Shown one piece after another: positions 50,709-58,369 of a stretch of DNA of 64,000 nucleotides. Positions within the stretch are counted from its first letter, which is position 1; each line of letters opens with the position of its first letter. The translations under genes and the position numbers were made by a program. Below the pieces are notes generated by a model. The model ran no database searches. It saw only the letters and a program-made list of their open reading frames with translations, and had not been told where the DNA came from. The DNA is from Bradyrhizobium sp. SSBR45G (lineage in GTDB: Bacteria > Pseudomonadota > Alphaproteobacteria > Rhizobiales > Xanthobacteraceae), in assembly GCF_030159255.1 (NCBI RefSeq), contig NZ_BSCT01000017.1, positions 92,820-156,819 on the forward strand, read 5' to 3'.

Positions 50709-51668
50709 ATGGCCAAGACCATCAAGGTCGCGCTCGCCGGCGCCGGCGCCTTCGGCATCAAGCATCTCGACGGCATCAAGAACATTGCCGATGTCGAGGT
50801 GGTGTCGCTGGTCGGCCGCCGCTTCGACCAGACCAAGGAAGTCGCCGACAAATACGGCATCAAGCACGTCTCGACCGAGCTCGCCGACAGCCTCAAGCTG
50901 CCGGAGGTCGACGCCGTCATTCTCTGTACGCCGACGCAGATGCATGCGGCGCAGGCGATCGACTGCCTCAAGGCCGGCAAGCATGTCCAGGTCGAGATCC
51001 CACTCGCGGATTCGCTGAAGGACGCGCAAGCCGTCGTCGAGCTGCAGAAGGAGACCGGGCTGGTGGCGATGTGCGGCCACACCCGGCGCTTCAACCCCAG
51101 CCATCAGTTCGTGCACAAGAAGATCAAGGCCGGCGAATTCCACATCCAGCAGATGGACGTGCAGACCTATTTCTTCCGCCGCACCAACATGAATGCGCTG
51201 GGCCAGCCGCGCAGCTGGACCGACCATCTGTTGTGGCACCACGCCGCGCACACCGTCGACCTGTTCGCCTATCAGGCGGGCTCGCCGATCGTGAAGGCCA
51301 ATGCGGTGCAGGGACCGATCCATCCCAACCTCGGCATCGCGATGGACATGTCGATCCAGCTCAAGGCCGCCAATGGCGCGATCTGCACCTTGTCGCTGTC
51401 GTTCAATAATGACGGCCCGCTCGGCACCTTCTTCCGCTACATCGGCGACACCGGCACCTACATCGCCCGCTACGACGATCTGGTGAACGGCAAGGAGGAG
51501 AAGATCGACGTCTCCAAGGTCGATGTCTCGATGAACGGCATCGAGCTGCAGGACCGCGAATTCTTCGCCGCGATCCACGAGGGCCGCGAGCCCAACGCCT
51601 CCGTGGCCCAGGTACTGCCCTGCTACCAGGTGCTGCACGATCTCGACGAGCAGCTCGCCAAGGGCTGA
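50709..51668 (+). CDS. ligC: 4-carboxy-2-hydroxymuconate-6-semialdehyde dehydrogenase
   Basis: NADP-dependent oxidation of the ring-cleavage semialdehyde (as its hemiacetal) to 2-pyrone-4,6-dicarboxylate. The 319-residue Gfo/Idh/MocA protein starts with the Rossmann motif VALAGAGAFGIKHLDGI and has VILCTPTQMHAAQA and EIPLADS, matching LigC/PmdC. It is last of the operon and followed by a strong hairpin. Confidence 0.94.
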   Translation: MAKTIKVALAGAGAFGIKHLDGIKNIADVEVVSLVGRRFDQTKEVADKYGIKHVSTELADSLKLPEVDAVILCTPTQMHAAQAIDCLKAGKHVQVEIPLADSLKDAQAVVELQKETGLVAMCGHTRRFNPSHQFVHKKIKAGEFHIQQMDVQTYFFRRTNMNALGQPRSWTDHLLWHHAAHTVDLFAYQAGSPIVKANAVQGPIHPNLGIAMDMSIQLKAANGAICTLSLSFNNDGPLGTFFRYIGDTGTYIARYDDLVNGKEEKIDVSKVDVSMNGIELQDREFFAAIHEGREPNASVAQVLPCYQVLHDLDEQLAKG

Positions 51669-51675
51669 CGCTTTT

Positions 51676-51710
51676 CCTCCTCGCGCGTGGTGCGCGCGGG
51701 GAGGGTTTCT
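51676..51710 (+). terminator. Terminator of the protocatechuate operon
   Basis: CCTCCTCGCGCG pairs with CGCGCGGGGAGG (12 bp, one G-T pair, 5-base loop) directly after ligC and is followed by GTTTCT. Lies between convergent ligC and the minus-strand solute-binding gene and may act on both. Confidence 0.65.
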
Positions 51711-51726
51711 GCAGTGGGCGTTGAGC

Positions 51727-52884
51727 CTACGGCGCCTTGGCCGGCTTCAGCTTCGGCAGCGTCGCCACGATCTTCTGCTTGCCGTCGACGATCTCGGCCA
51801 GGAAGCTCTCACGGTCGATGTCGCCGTTCTGGTCCCAGCTCGCTTCCATCAGCATGCCCGGCGCCTTGTCCGGCGTCAGCGTCAGGCCCTTCATCGTGGT
51901 GCCGAAAGCATGGCCGTCGAACTTGCCGATCATCTCCGTCACGTATTTGACGAGATAGACCGCGGTATAGCCCTTGATGCCGTTGTGGTCGGGCCAGTAG
52001 TGGTAGCGCTCGTTGAACTTCTTTGCGAACGCCTGGATGGCAGGGACGGGCGCGTCGGCGCTCAGGCCGACATGGCCGCGCACGCCGTTGGCGGCGGGGC
52101 CCGCGAGCTCGACGACCTTCTGGCTGAGCAGCGTCGTCTCGCCGAACAACGGCACCGATAATCCCTGGCGCTTGGCCTCGATGAGGAAGCGCGCGCTTTC
52201 CTCTTCGTTGGTGTAGACGAAGATGGCGTCGGCCTTGACGTTCTTCAGCTTGATCACATCGGAGCCAAAATCGACCTGGCCCTGCTCGGTCGAAATGTCG
52301 GACACGATTTCGATGCCGCGGGCCTTCATCTCCTTGACGAAGCTGTCGCGGCCGCCTTTGCCGAAATCATTGTTGACCCAGACCACCGCGACCGACTTCA
52401 CCTTCAGCTGGTCATGCAAATAGTTCGCGATCTTCGGCATGCTGAACTGCTGGCCGAACGCGGTGCGAAAGATCCAGGGATTGCCTTGCGTGGTGATGTC
52501 GGCCGCCTCGGCGCCGACGATCTGCGGCACCTCGGCCTGCTGGGTCAGCGCCATGTTGACCTTGACCGAGCCGGAATAGATCGGTCCCAGCACCACATAG
52601 GGCTCGCGGTCGAGCACCTTCTGGACCTGCGCCCGCGAGACGCCGGGATTGCTCTGGGTGTCCAAATGCTCGGTTGCGATCTTGCGGCCGAGAATGCCGC
52701 CGGCATTGTTGATTTCGTCGACGGCGAGCGCGACGCCGTCGCGCCAGTTCGTGCCCGACACGGCCCCCGGACCCGAAAGCTCTACGACGTCGGGAATGTA
52801 GACGGTGTTGTCTGCCTGGGCCAAGCCGGCCCACAGCGACATGGCGGCGGCCAAGCCGCTCAATCTTCCCAGATGCCTCATCAC
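51727..52884 (-). CDS. Periplasmic solute-binding protein, LivJ-like
   Basis: A 385-residue exported type I binding protein: signal peptide ending near GLAQAD, then VYIPDVVELSGPGAVSGTNW and the hinge-typical YVVLGPIYSGSVKVNM. It is third of a minus-strand trio with aroE and an amidohydrolase and has no permease or ATPase genes nearby. A cyclic acid such as shikimate, quinate or a lignin-derived aromatic is a context-based guess for its ligand. Confidence 0.87.
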   Translation of the reverse strand: MMRHLGRLSGLAAAMSLWAGLAQADNTVYIPDVVELSGPGAVSGTNWRDGVALAVDEINNAGGILGRKIATEHLDTQSNPGVSRAQVQKVLDREPYVVLGPIYSGSVKVNMALTQQAEVPQIVGAEAADITTQGNPWIFRTAFGQQFSMPKIANYLHDQLKVKSVAVVWVNNDFGKGGRDSFVKEMKARGIEIVSDISTEQGQVDFGSDVIKLKNVKADAIFVYTNEEESARFLIEAKRQGLSVPLFGETTLLSQKVVELAGPAANGVRGHVGLSADAPVPAIQAFAKKFNERYHYWPDHNGIKGYTAVYLVKYVTEMIGKFDGHAFGTTMKGLTLTPDKAPGMLMEASWDQNGDIDRESFLAEIVDGKQKIVATLPKLKPAKAP

Positions 52885-52905
52885 GTCCTCCCGATTGTTT
52901 CTTGC

Positions 52906-53757
52906 TTATGATGATGAACTCGCCGGGACCTCTGCAAAGCCCAGTAGCCGCGCTGGCGTTCGCCATAGCAGCCGGTGCTGATCGTCCGGGTCCGGAAAGA
53001 TCTCGGTAATGCCTGCCAGCAGCGGCCCGTAGTCGAGGCGTTCGGGCGCGCGCAGGAACGGCCAGTCGGAGCCCCACACGCAGCGGTCGAGCGTGAAAGC
53101 CTCGACCAGCGCGGCAATGAAGGGCCATGTGTCGGCGTAGGGGTAGGGCTGGCGCGCGAATTTGTAATAGCCGGACAGCTTCACAAAGGCGTCGCGCTCA
53201 CGGCCAAGCGCGAGCAAAGCATGGAAGGAGGCGCGTTGCAGGCCATGCTCCACGGCAGGCCGTCCGCAATGATCGAACACGAGACGGACCTTCGACCGCT
53301 CGATGATGGGCAGCAGGTCGAGCAGTTGGTCGTGCTCGACCTGGACTTGCAGAAACAGGTCGAGGTCGGTCAGCTTGTCCAGCAGCGGCGCGGCGTCGCG
53401 GTAATAGTCGGTGCCGTGAAAGGGGACGTTGAACGCAATGCCGATGACGCCAGCGGCCTTCAACCGCTCCAGTTCCCTGATGTCGACGTCCTTCTCGACG
53501 ACCGCGACGCCCTTGAACCTGCCATCTCCGAGCCTGAGCGTGTCGAGCAGGATGCGGCTGTCGGAGCCATAGCCGGAATTGGTCGCAACGATCAGCGCGT
53601 GCCGGACGTCGAAGACGTCGAGCACGCGAATGAGATGCGCGGCGGGCGCGATTTCCTGGCCGGTCGGACGATAGGGGGTGTCGGGCGCGTAGGGGAAGCG
53701 CGCGGGATCGATGGCGTGGATGTGGCAATCGATCCTGGGGCCTGCCGGAAGTGCCAT
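52906..53757 (-). CDS. Amidohydrolase related to LigI
   Basis: A 283-residue metal-dependent hydrolase of the amidohydrolase 2 type: N-terminal RIDCHIHAIDPARFPYAP (HxH), FDHCGRP and the catalytic Asp in CVWGSDWPF. The layout parallels LigI (48526-49440) closely but with lower similarity, so a lactone other than 2-pyrone-4,6-dicarboxylate is likely. Between aroE and the solute-binding gene on one transcript (24 and 21 bp gaps). Confidence 0.85.
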   Translation of the reverse strand: MALPAGPRIDCHIHAIDPARFPYAPDTPYRPTGQEIAPAAHLIRVLDVFDVRHALIVATNSGYGSDSRILLDTLRLGDGRFKGVAVVEKDVDIRELERLKAAGVIGIAFNVPFHGTDYYRDAAPLLDKLTDLDLFLQVQVEHDQLLDLLPIIERSKVRLVFDHCGRPAVEHGLQRASFHALLALGRERDAFVKLSGYYKFARQPYPYADTWPFIAALVEAFTLDRCVWGSDWPFLRAPERLDYGPLLAGITEIFPDPDDQHRLLWRTPARLLGFAEVPASSSS

Positions 53758-53781
53758 GGTCGAGCCTTCTCTGACCGACGC

Positions 53782-54624
53782 TCAGAACGTCGCCTGAATC
53801 GCCTTGATCAGCTCGGGCGTCACGTCGGGCAGCACGCCGAACCAGGCCTGGAAGGCGAGGCGCGCCTGGTTGAGCAGCAGGCCGAGCCCGTTGACGGTGG
53901 TGCAGCCGCGGGCGCGCGCGTCCGCCAGGAAGGGCGTTTCCAGCGGCGTGTAGATCAGGTCGGCCACGAGCGTCGTCGTCGACAGCCGCCCCAGGTCGAT
54001 CTCCAACGCCGGCTTTCCGATCATGCCGCGATCGGTGCTGTTGATGAGCAGGGCGACGTCGGCGACTGCCGCCGAACGATTGTCCCACGCCACCGTGCTG
54101 ATGGCCGACCCGAACTCGGCTGCGATGGCCTGTGCCTTCTCGGCGGTGCGGTTGCTGATGCGAATGTCGCGGGCGCCATTCTCCAGCAGAGCCACCACCA
54201 CCGCGCGTGCAGCGCCGCCGGCGCCGAGCAAGAGAATGGGACCTTCGTCGGCGCGCCAGTCCGGCCTGGCGTCGCGCAGGCTCTGGACAAAGCCGTTGCC
54301 GTCATTGTTGAAGCCGCTCAGCGTGCCGTCGGATTCGACGACAATGGTGTTGACGGCGCCGATGCGGCGTGCGGTTTCGTTCACCCGATCGAGCAGCGGC
54401 ATCGCCGTCTGCTTGTGCGGCATGGTGACGTTGCAGCCGCGAAAACCGAGTGCCACCAGTCCTGCGAGCGCATCCTTCAGCCGCTCCGGCTGAACCGCGA
54501 GCGGCACATAGGCGCCGCGCAGGCCGTGTGCAGCAAGCCAGAAATTGTGAATCGTGGGGGAGCGGGAATGAGCGACGGGCATGCCGATGACGCCAGCCAA
54601 TCCGAATCCATTCGCTTGCGACAT
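53782..54624 (-). CDS. aroE: Shikimate dehydrogenase
   Basis: Interconverts 3-dehydroshikimate and shikimate with NADP(H). The 280-residue protein has the shikimate-binding SRS motif (Ser20, Ser22), catalytic Lys71 in TMPHKQ, Asp in GFNNDGNG, GAGGAARAV for the nucleotide and an NRT motif that favours NADP. ATG 54624 gives the canonical AGVIGMPVAHSRSP start; the frame runs open far upstream on the minus strand but that part is not AroE. Its place in a catabolic trio rather than with other aro genes suggests use of shikimate/dehydroshikimate as a protocatechuate source. Confidence 0.88.
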   Translation of the reverse strand: MSQANGFGLAGVIGMPVAHSRSPTIHNFWLAAHGLRGAYVPLAVQPERLKDALAGLVALGFRGCNVTMPHKQTAMPLLDRVNETARRIGAVNTIVVESDGTLSGFNNDGNGFVQSLRDARPDWRADEGPILLLGAGGAARAVVVALLENGARDIRISNRTAEKAQAIAAEFGSAISTVAWDNRSAAVADVALLINSTDRGMIGKPALEIDLGRLSTTTLVADLIYTPLETPFLADARARGCTTVNGLGLLLNQARLAFQAWFGVLPDVTPELIKAIQATF

Positions 54625-54882
54625 GCTGCGCCAAGGCCTCCCGTCTGGATGTCGGCCTGTTCCGGCCGACGATGAAATCGTCTTATGGGCAATGATCCAG
54701 CCAGGCAATTGAAACATTCCGTCACAGTGTCCTTCGCAATGCACGCATCGTTTCCTGGTGTGGACTGGATGCAGCATCGCGATACTCTGCCTCTGGGCAA
54801 AGCGGCGGCTGGTTTCTATGATCGCGAACCACAGTCGCGCCGAGCCTCCAGGCTGCGTCCGACCGGCTACGAGGGATCTCGA

Positions 54883-56367
54883 TTGACCATTCAGTCTCCG
54901 CTCTCCATCGCGACCGAAAGCTTCACCGACGCCGCTGCTGCAGTGGCGCGGCTCGAGGAGATCTACGAGCGCAACACTGCCTTCCTGCGCTCTCATTTCG
55001 AGGCCTATGCCAACGGCGTCGTGCCGGCGAGCCGCATCCGCGCGACCTATCCGTTCGTGCGCCTCACCACGGCGAGCCACGCCCGGCTGGACTCGCGTCT
55101 GGCCTACGGCTTCGTCGCGGGACCCGGCGTGCACGAGACCAGCGTCACGCGACCGGACCTGTTCCGCTCCTATCTGACCGAGCAGATCCGGCTGTTGATC
55201 GAGAACCACGGCGTGCCAGTCGAAATCGGCGAATCCGCCGAGCCGATCCCGGTGCATTTCGCCTATCGACGCGACATCAACATCGAGACGGCGCTGCCGC
55301 ATCACGAGAGCCCGCTGGTGACGCGCTCGCTGCGCGACGTGTTCGATGCGCCGGACCTCTCGGCGATGGACGACGCCATCGCCGACGGCACGCTGCAGCT
55401 GGCGCCGGGCGCGCCCGAGCCGCTGTCGCTGTTTCGTGCCGCGCGCGTCGACTACTCGCTGCGCCGGCTGTATCACTACACGGGCACCGACCCGGATCAT
55501 TTCCAGAACTTCGTCATCTTCACGAACTATCAGTTCTATGTCGACGCCTTCGCGGATTGGGGCCGGCAGCAGCTCGCATCCGGGCAGGTGGGACCGGAGA
55601 TGTTCGTCGAGCCCGGCAACGTCATCACCCGCAATGCGCGCCTCGGCGGCGGCACGACAGGCTCTGCGCCGGCGCGCACGCCGCAGATGCCGGCGCTGCA
55701 TCTCGTCGAGCCCGGGCACCAGGGTATCACGCTGATCAATATCGGCACCGGCCCGTCGAACGCCCGCAACGTCACCGACCACATCGCGGTGCTGCGGCCC
55801 CATGCCTGGCTGATGGTCGGCCATTGCGCGGGTCTGCGCAACACCCAGCGGCTCGGCGACTACGTGCTGGCGCACGGCTATGTCCGCGAGGATCACGTGC
55901 TCGACCAGGAACTGCCGCCCTGGGTGCCGATCCCGGCACTCGCCGAGGTGCAGGTCGCGCTCGAAGAGGCCGTGGAGACGGTCACCGGCTATTCCGGCTT
56001 CGAGCTGAAGCGGGTGATGCGCACCGGCACGGTCGCCAGCGTCGACAACCGCAACTGGGAGATCTCCGGCCCCGCGGTGATCCGGCGGCTGTCGCAGTCG
56101 CGCGCGGTCGCGCTCGACATGGAGTCGGCCGCGATCGCCGCCAATGGCTATCGCTTCCGCGTGCCCTACGGCACTTTGCTCTGCGTCTCCGACAAGCCGC
56201 TGCATGGCGAGATCAAGCTCGCGGGCATGGCGAGCGACTTCTACCGCCAGCGCGTCGGCCAGCATCTCCAGATCGGGCTCAAGGCGCTGGAGCTCTTGAA
56301 GCACCAGGAGTCGGAGCGGCTGCATTCGCGCAAGCTGCGCAGCTTCGCCGAGGTGGCCTTCCAGTAG
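54883..56367 (+). CDS. amn: AMP nucleosidase
   Basis: Hydrolyses AMP to adenine and ribose 5-phosphate. From the TTG at 54883 the protein has 494 residues, close to E. coli Amn (484). The N-terminal AMP nucleosidase-specific domain (RIRATYPFVRLTT, FAYRRDINIETALPHHE) is followed by a nucleoside phosphorylase-like domain (INIGTGPSNARNVTDH, ALDMESAAIAANGYRFRVP with the base-contacting Asp/Glu). GAGGGA at 54871 supports the TTG; upstream in-frame ATGs add unrelated sequence. No functional link to the aromatic genes is evident. Confidence 0.9.
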   Translation: MTIQSPLSIATESFTDAAAAVARLEEIYERNTAFLRSHFEAYANGVVPASRIRATYPFVRLTTASHARLDSRLAYGFVAGPGVHETSVTRPDLFRSYLTEQIRLLIENHGVPVEIGESAEPIPVHFAYRRDINIETALPHHESPLVTRSLRDVFDAPDLSAMDDAIADGTLQLAPGAPEPLSLFRAARVDYSLRRLYHYTGTDPDHFQNFVIFTNYQFYVDAFADWGRQQLASGQVGPEMFVEPGNVITRNARLGGGTTGSAPARTPQMPALHLVEPGHQGITLINIGTGPSNARNVTDHIAVLRPHAWLMVGHCAGLRNTQRLGDYVLAHGYVREDHVLDQELPPWVPIPALAEVQVALEEAVETVTGYSGFELKRVMRTGTVASVDNRNWEISGPAVIRRLSQSRAVALDMESAAIAANGYRFRVPYGTLLCVSDKPLHGEIKLAGMASDFYRQRVGQHLQIGLKALELLKHQESERLHSRKLRSFAEVAFQ

Positions 56368-56387
56368 CGGCGCGTGACCGCTGGGGA

Positions 56388-56789
56388 TCAGCGCCCCCGG
56401 CGTTCGTCGAACGCCTGGCGGGCCTGCTCGACCTCCGGCATCTTGGCGATCGTCCAGGCATAGAGCGCGCGGAACGGCGGCTGCAGGGTGCGGCCGAGCG
56501 GCGTGATCTCGTATTGGACGGCGACCGGCGAGTCCGCAATCACCTCGCGCGCAACCAGGCCGTTGCGCTCGAGACGGCGCAGGCACTGCGTCAGCGCTTT
56601 CTGGGTGACGCCCTCGAGTTGCTTCTTGATGGCGTTGAAGCGCAGCGGGCCGGAGTCGAGCACCGCCAGCACCATCATCGACCATTTGTCGGCGATCTGG
56701 TCGATCAGCACCCGGCTCGGGCATTCCGACGAAAAATGCTGCGGCTTGCAACGGAGTGGGGCGGTCTCGGATGTCGACTGGGCCGTCAC
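56388..56789 (-). CDS. HxlR-family transcriptional regulator
   Basis: A 133-residue winged-helix protein with the HxlR pattern: an N-terminal Cys (FSSECPSRVLIDQIADKWS), then QKALTQCLRRLERNGLVARE and EITPLGRTLQP. Such regulators often sense electrophiles or quinones through that cysteine and control a divergent oxidoreductase, exactly the arrangement here. GTG start at 56789 with GAGGAAA upstream. Confidence 0.88.
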   Translation of the reverse strand: MTAQSTSETAPLRCKPQHFSSECPSRVLIDQIADKWSMMVLAVLDSGPLRFNAIKKQLEGVTQKALTQCLRRLERNGLVAREVIADSPVAVQYEITPLGRTLQPPFRALYAWTIAKMPEVEQARQAFDERRGR

Positions 56790-56837
56790 GATGGTGGTTT
56801 CCTCGGATATACCTGAGCGACTTCGGGTGCCCCATTG

Positions 56838-56860
56838 ACTTCAGGTTTACGAAGTATACT
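56838..56860. promoter_or_regulatory. Probable HxlR operator
   Basis: ACTTC ... GAAGT arms (56838-56855) overlap the perfect 8-bp palindrome AGTATACT (56853-56860), within the 103-bp divergent gap. A degraded relative, GGATATACC with GACTTC, lies 30 bp to the left. Placement over the reductase promoter suits repression by the HxlR protein. Confidence 0.5.
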
Positions 56861-56892
56861 GGAGCGGTTCCGAACGCAATGGAGCCTTCTGA

Positions 56893-58011
56893 ATGTCCGA
56901 TCTCGATACCAGCGTGCTGTTTCGTCCGTTTCGCCTGAAGTCGCTGGAGCTGAAGAACCGCATCGTCATGGCGCCGATGACGCGCAACGCGGCGCCGAAT
57001 GGCATTCCCGGCGAGGCCAACGTCGCCTATTACCGCCGCCGCGCCGAGGGCGGGGTGGGGCTGATCCTCACCGAGGGCACCGTGGTCAATCGCCCGGCCT
57101 CCAAGAACGAGCCGAACATTCCCTTCTTCCACGGTAAGGCCGCGCTGGCCGGCTGGCAGAGCGTGGCCAGCGCCGTGCACGCCGCCGGCGGCCGGATCGC
57201 GCCGCAGATCTGGCACACCGGCTCCTGCAAGGGCATGAGCCGCTGGGAGCCGGACGCGCCGGTGGAGAGCCCGTCGGGCCTCGTGGCGCCGGACAAGCCG
57301 CGCGGCAACGCCATGACCGAGAACGACATCGCCGACACGGTGGCTGCCTTCGCGCAGGCCGCGGCGGACGCCAAGCGCACCGGCTTCGACACGGTCGAGA
57401 TCCACGGCGCGCATGGCTATCTGATCGACCAGTTCTTCTGGTCGGGCACCAACAAGCGCGAGGACCGCTATGGCGGCGCGACCATCAAGGAGCGCTCGCG
57501 CTTTGCCGGCGAGATCGTCGCCGCGATCCGCAAGGCCGTCGGTCCGGACTTCCCGATCATCCTGCGCGTCAGCCAGTGGAAGCAGCAGGACTACGCGGCG
57601 CGCCTCGCCGAGACGCCCGCGCTGATGGGCGACTGGCTGCAGCCGCTGGTCGACGCCGGCGTCGACATCCTGCACTGCTCGCAGCGCCGCTTCTGGGAGC
57701 CCGAATTTCCGGACGTCGACGGCGAGAAGGGTCTCAACTTCGCCGGCTGGGCCAAGAAGATCACGGGCGCCGCGACCATCAGCGTCGGTTCGGTCGGGCT
57801 TGCCGGCGACTTCTTCTCGGCGTTTGCCGGCAAGCCGTCGACCACGGCCGATCTCGATGCGCTGCTGGAGCGCATGGCTCGGGACGAGTTCGACCTCATC
57901 GCCGTCGGCCGCGCGCTGATCAGCGATGCCGACTGGGTCGCCAAGATCAAGTCCGACGACAAGGCAGGCCTGAAGGGCTTCAACGCCGCGGACCTCGGCG
58001 CGCTGGTTTGA
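56893..58011 (+). CDS. Old yellow enzyme-family NADH:flavin oxidoreductase
   Basis: A 372-residue FMN-dependent ene-reductase: LKNRIVMAPMTRNAAPNG, HTGSCKGMSRW, active-site HGAHGYLIDQFFWSGTNKR and the C-terminal SVGSVGLAGDF. OYE enzymes reduce activated alkenes in enones, nitro compounds or quinone-like electrophiles. With the divergent HxlR gene it forms a typical stress-inducible pair. The ATG at 56893 follows GGAG by 7 bases. Confidence 0.9.
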   Translation: MSDLDTSVLFRPFRLKSLELKNRIVMAPMTRNAAPNGIPGEANVAYYRRRAEGGVGLILTEGTVVNRPASKNEPNIPFFHGKAALAGWQSVASAVHAAGGRIAPQIWHTGSCKGMSRWEPDAPVESPSGLVAPDKPRGNAMTENDIADTVAAFAQAAADAKRTGFDTVEIHGAHGYLIDQFFWSGTNKREDRYGGATIKERSRFAGEIVAAIRKAVGPDFPIILRVSQWKQQDYAARLAETPALMGDWLQPLVDAGVDILHCSQRRFWEPEFPDVDGEKGLNFAGWAKKITGAATISVGSVGLAGDFFSAFAGKPSTTADLDALLERMARDEFDLIAVGRALISDADWVAKIKSDDKAGLKGFNAADLGALV

Positions 58012-58112
58012 GCTATCGATGGGCTCGGTCATACGGGCCTAGCGATTGTCTGCTCTCGCAGCGTAGATGCGCCGCGATGTTAGTAGGGAGGCGATCAGTC
58101 GTCACGCGCTCG

Positions 58113-58277
58113 GTGCACCCTCTCCCCTTGCGGGAGAGGGTGCCGGAGATGCGAAGCATCGGAGGCGGGTGAGGGGTCTCTCTCCGCACGGGAGCTGGCG
58201 GAGAGAGACCCCTCACCCGGCTCGCATTCGCTTCGCTCATGCGATCCACCCTCTCCCGCAAGGGGAGAGGGTGCACC
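58113..58277. repeat. Perfect 31-bp inverted repeat with nested hairpins
   Basis: 58113-58143 and 58247-58277 are perfect 31-base reverse complements, and each arm is itself a CACCCTCTCCC hairpin. Between them GTGAGGGGTCTCTCTCCGC pairs with its complement near 58195-58218. The resulting cruciform-capable unit fills most of the 358-bp gap 58012-58369; no gene is visible there. Confidence 0.75.
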
Positions 58278-58369
58278 GTCCTCGCCGTGCTATATTCTTC
58301 TCGCGATGACAACCTGCACATGTTCGTCGCGGATCTCATTGTTTGTCCAACAATTCTCGCCGCTCGCTG

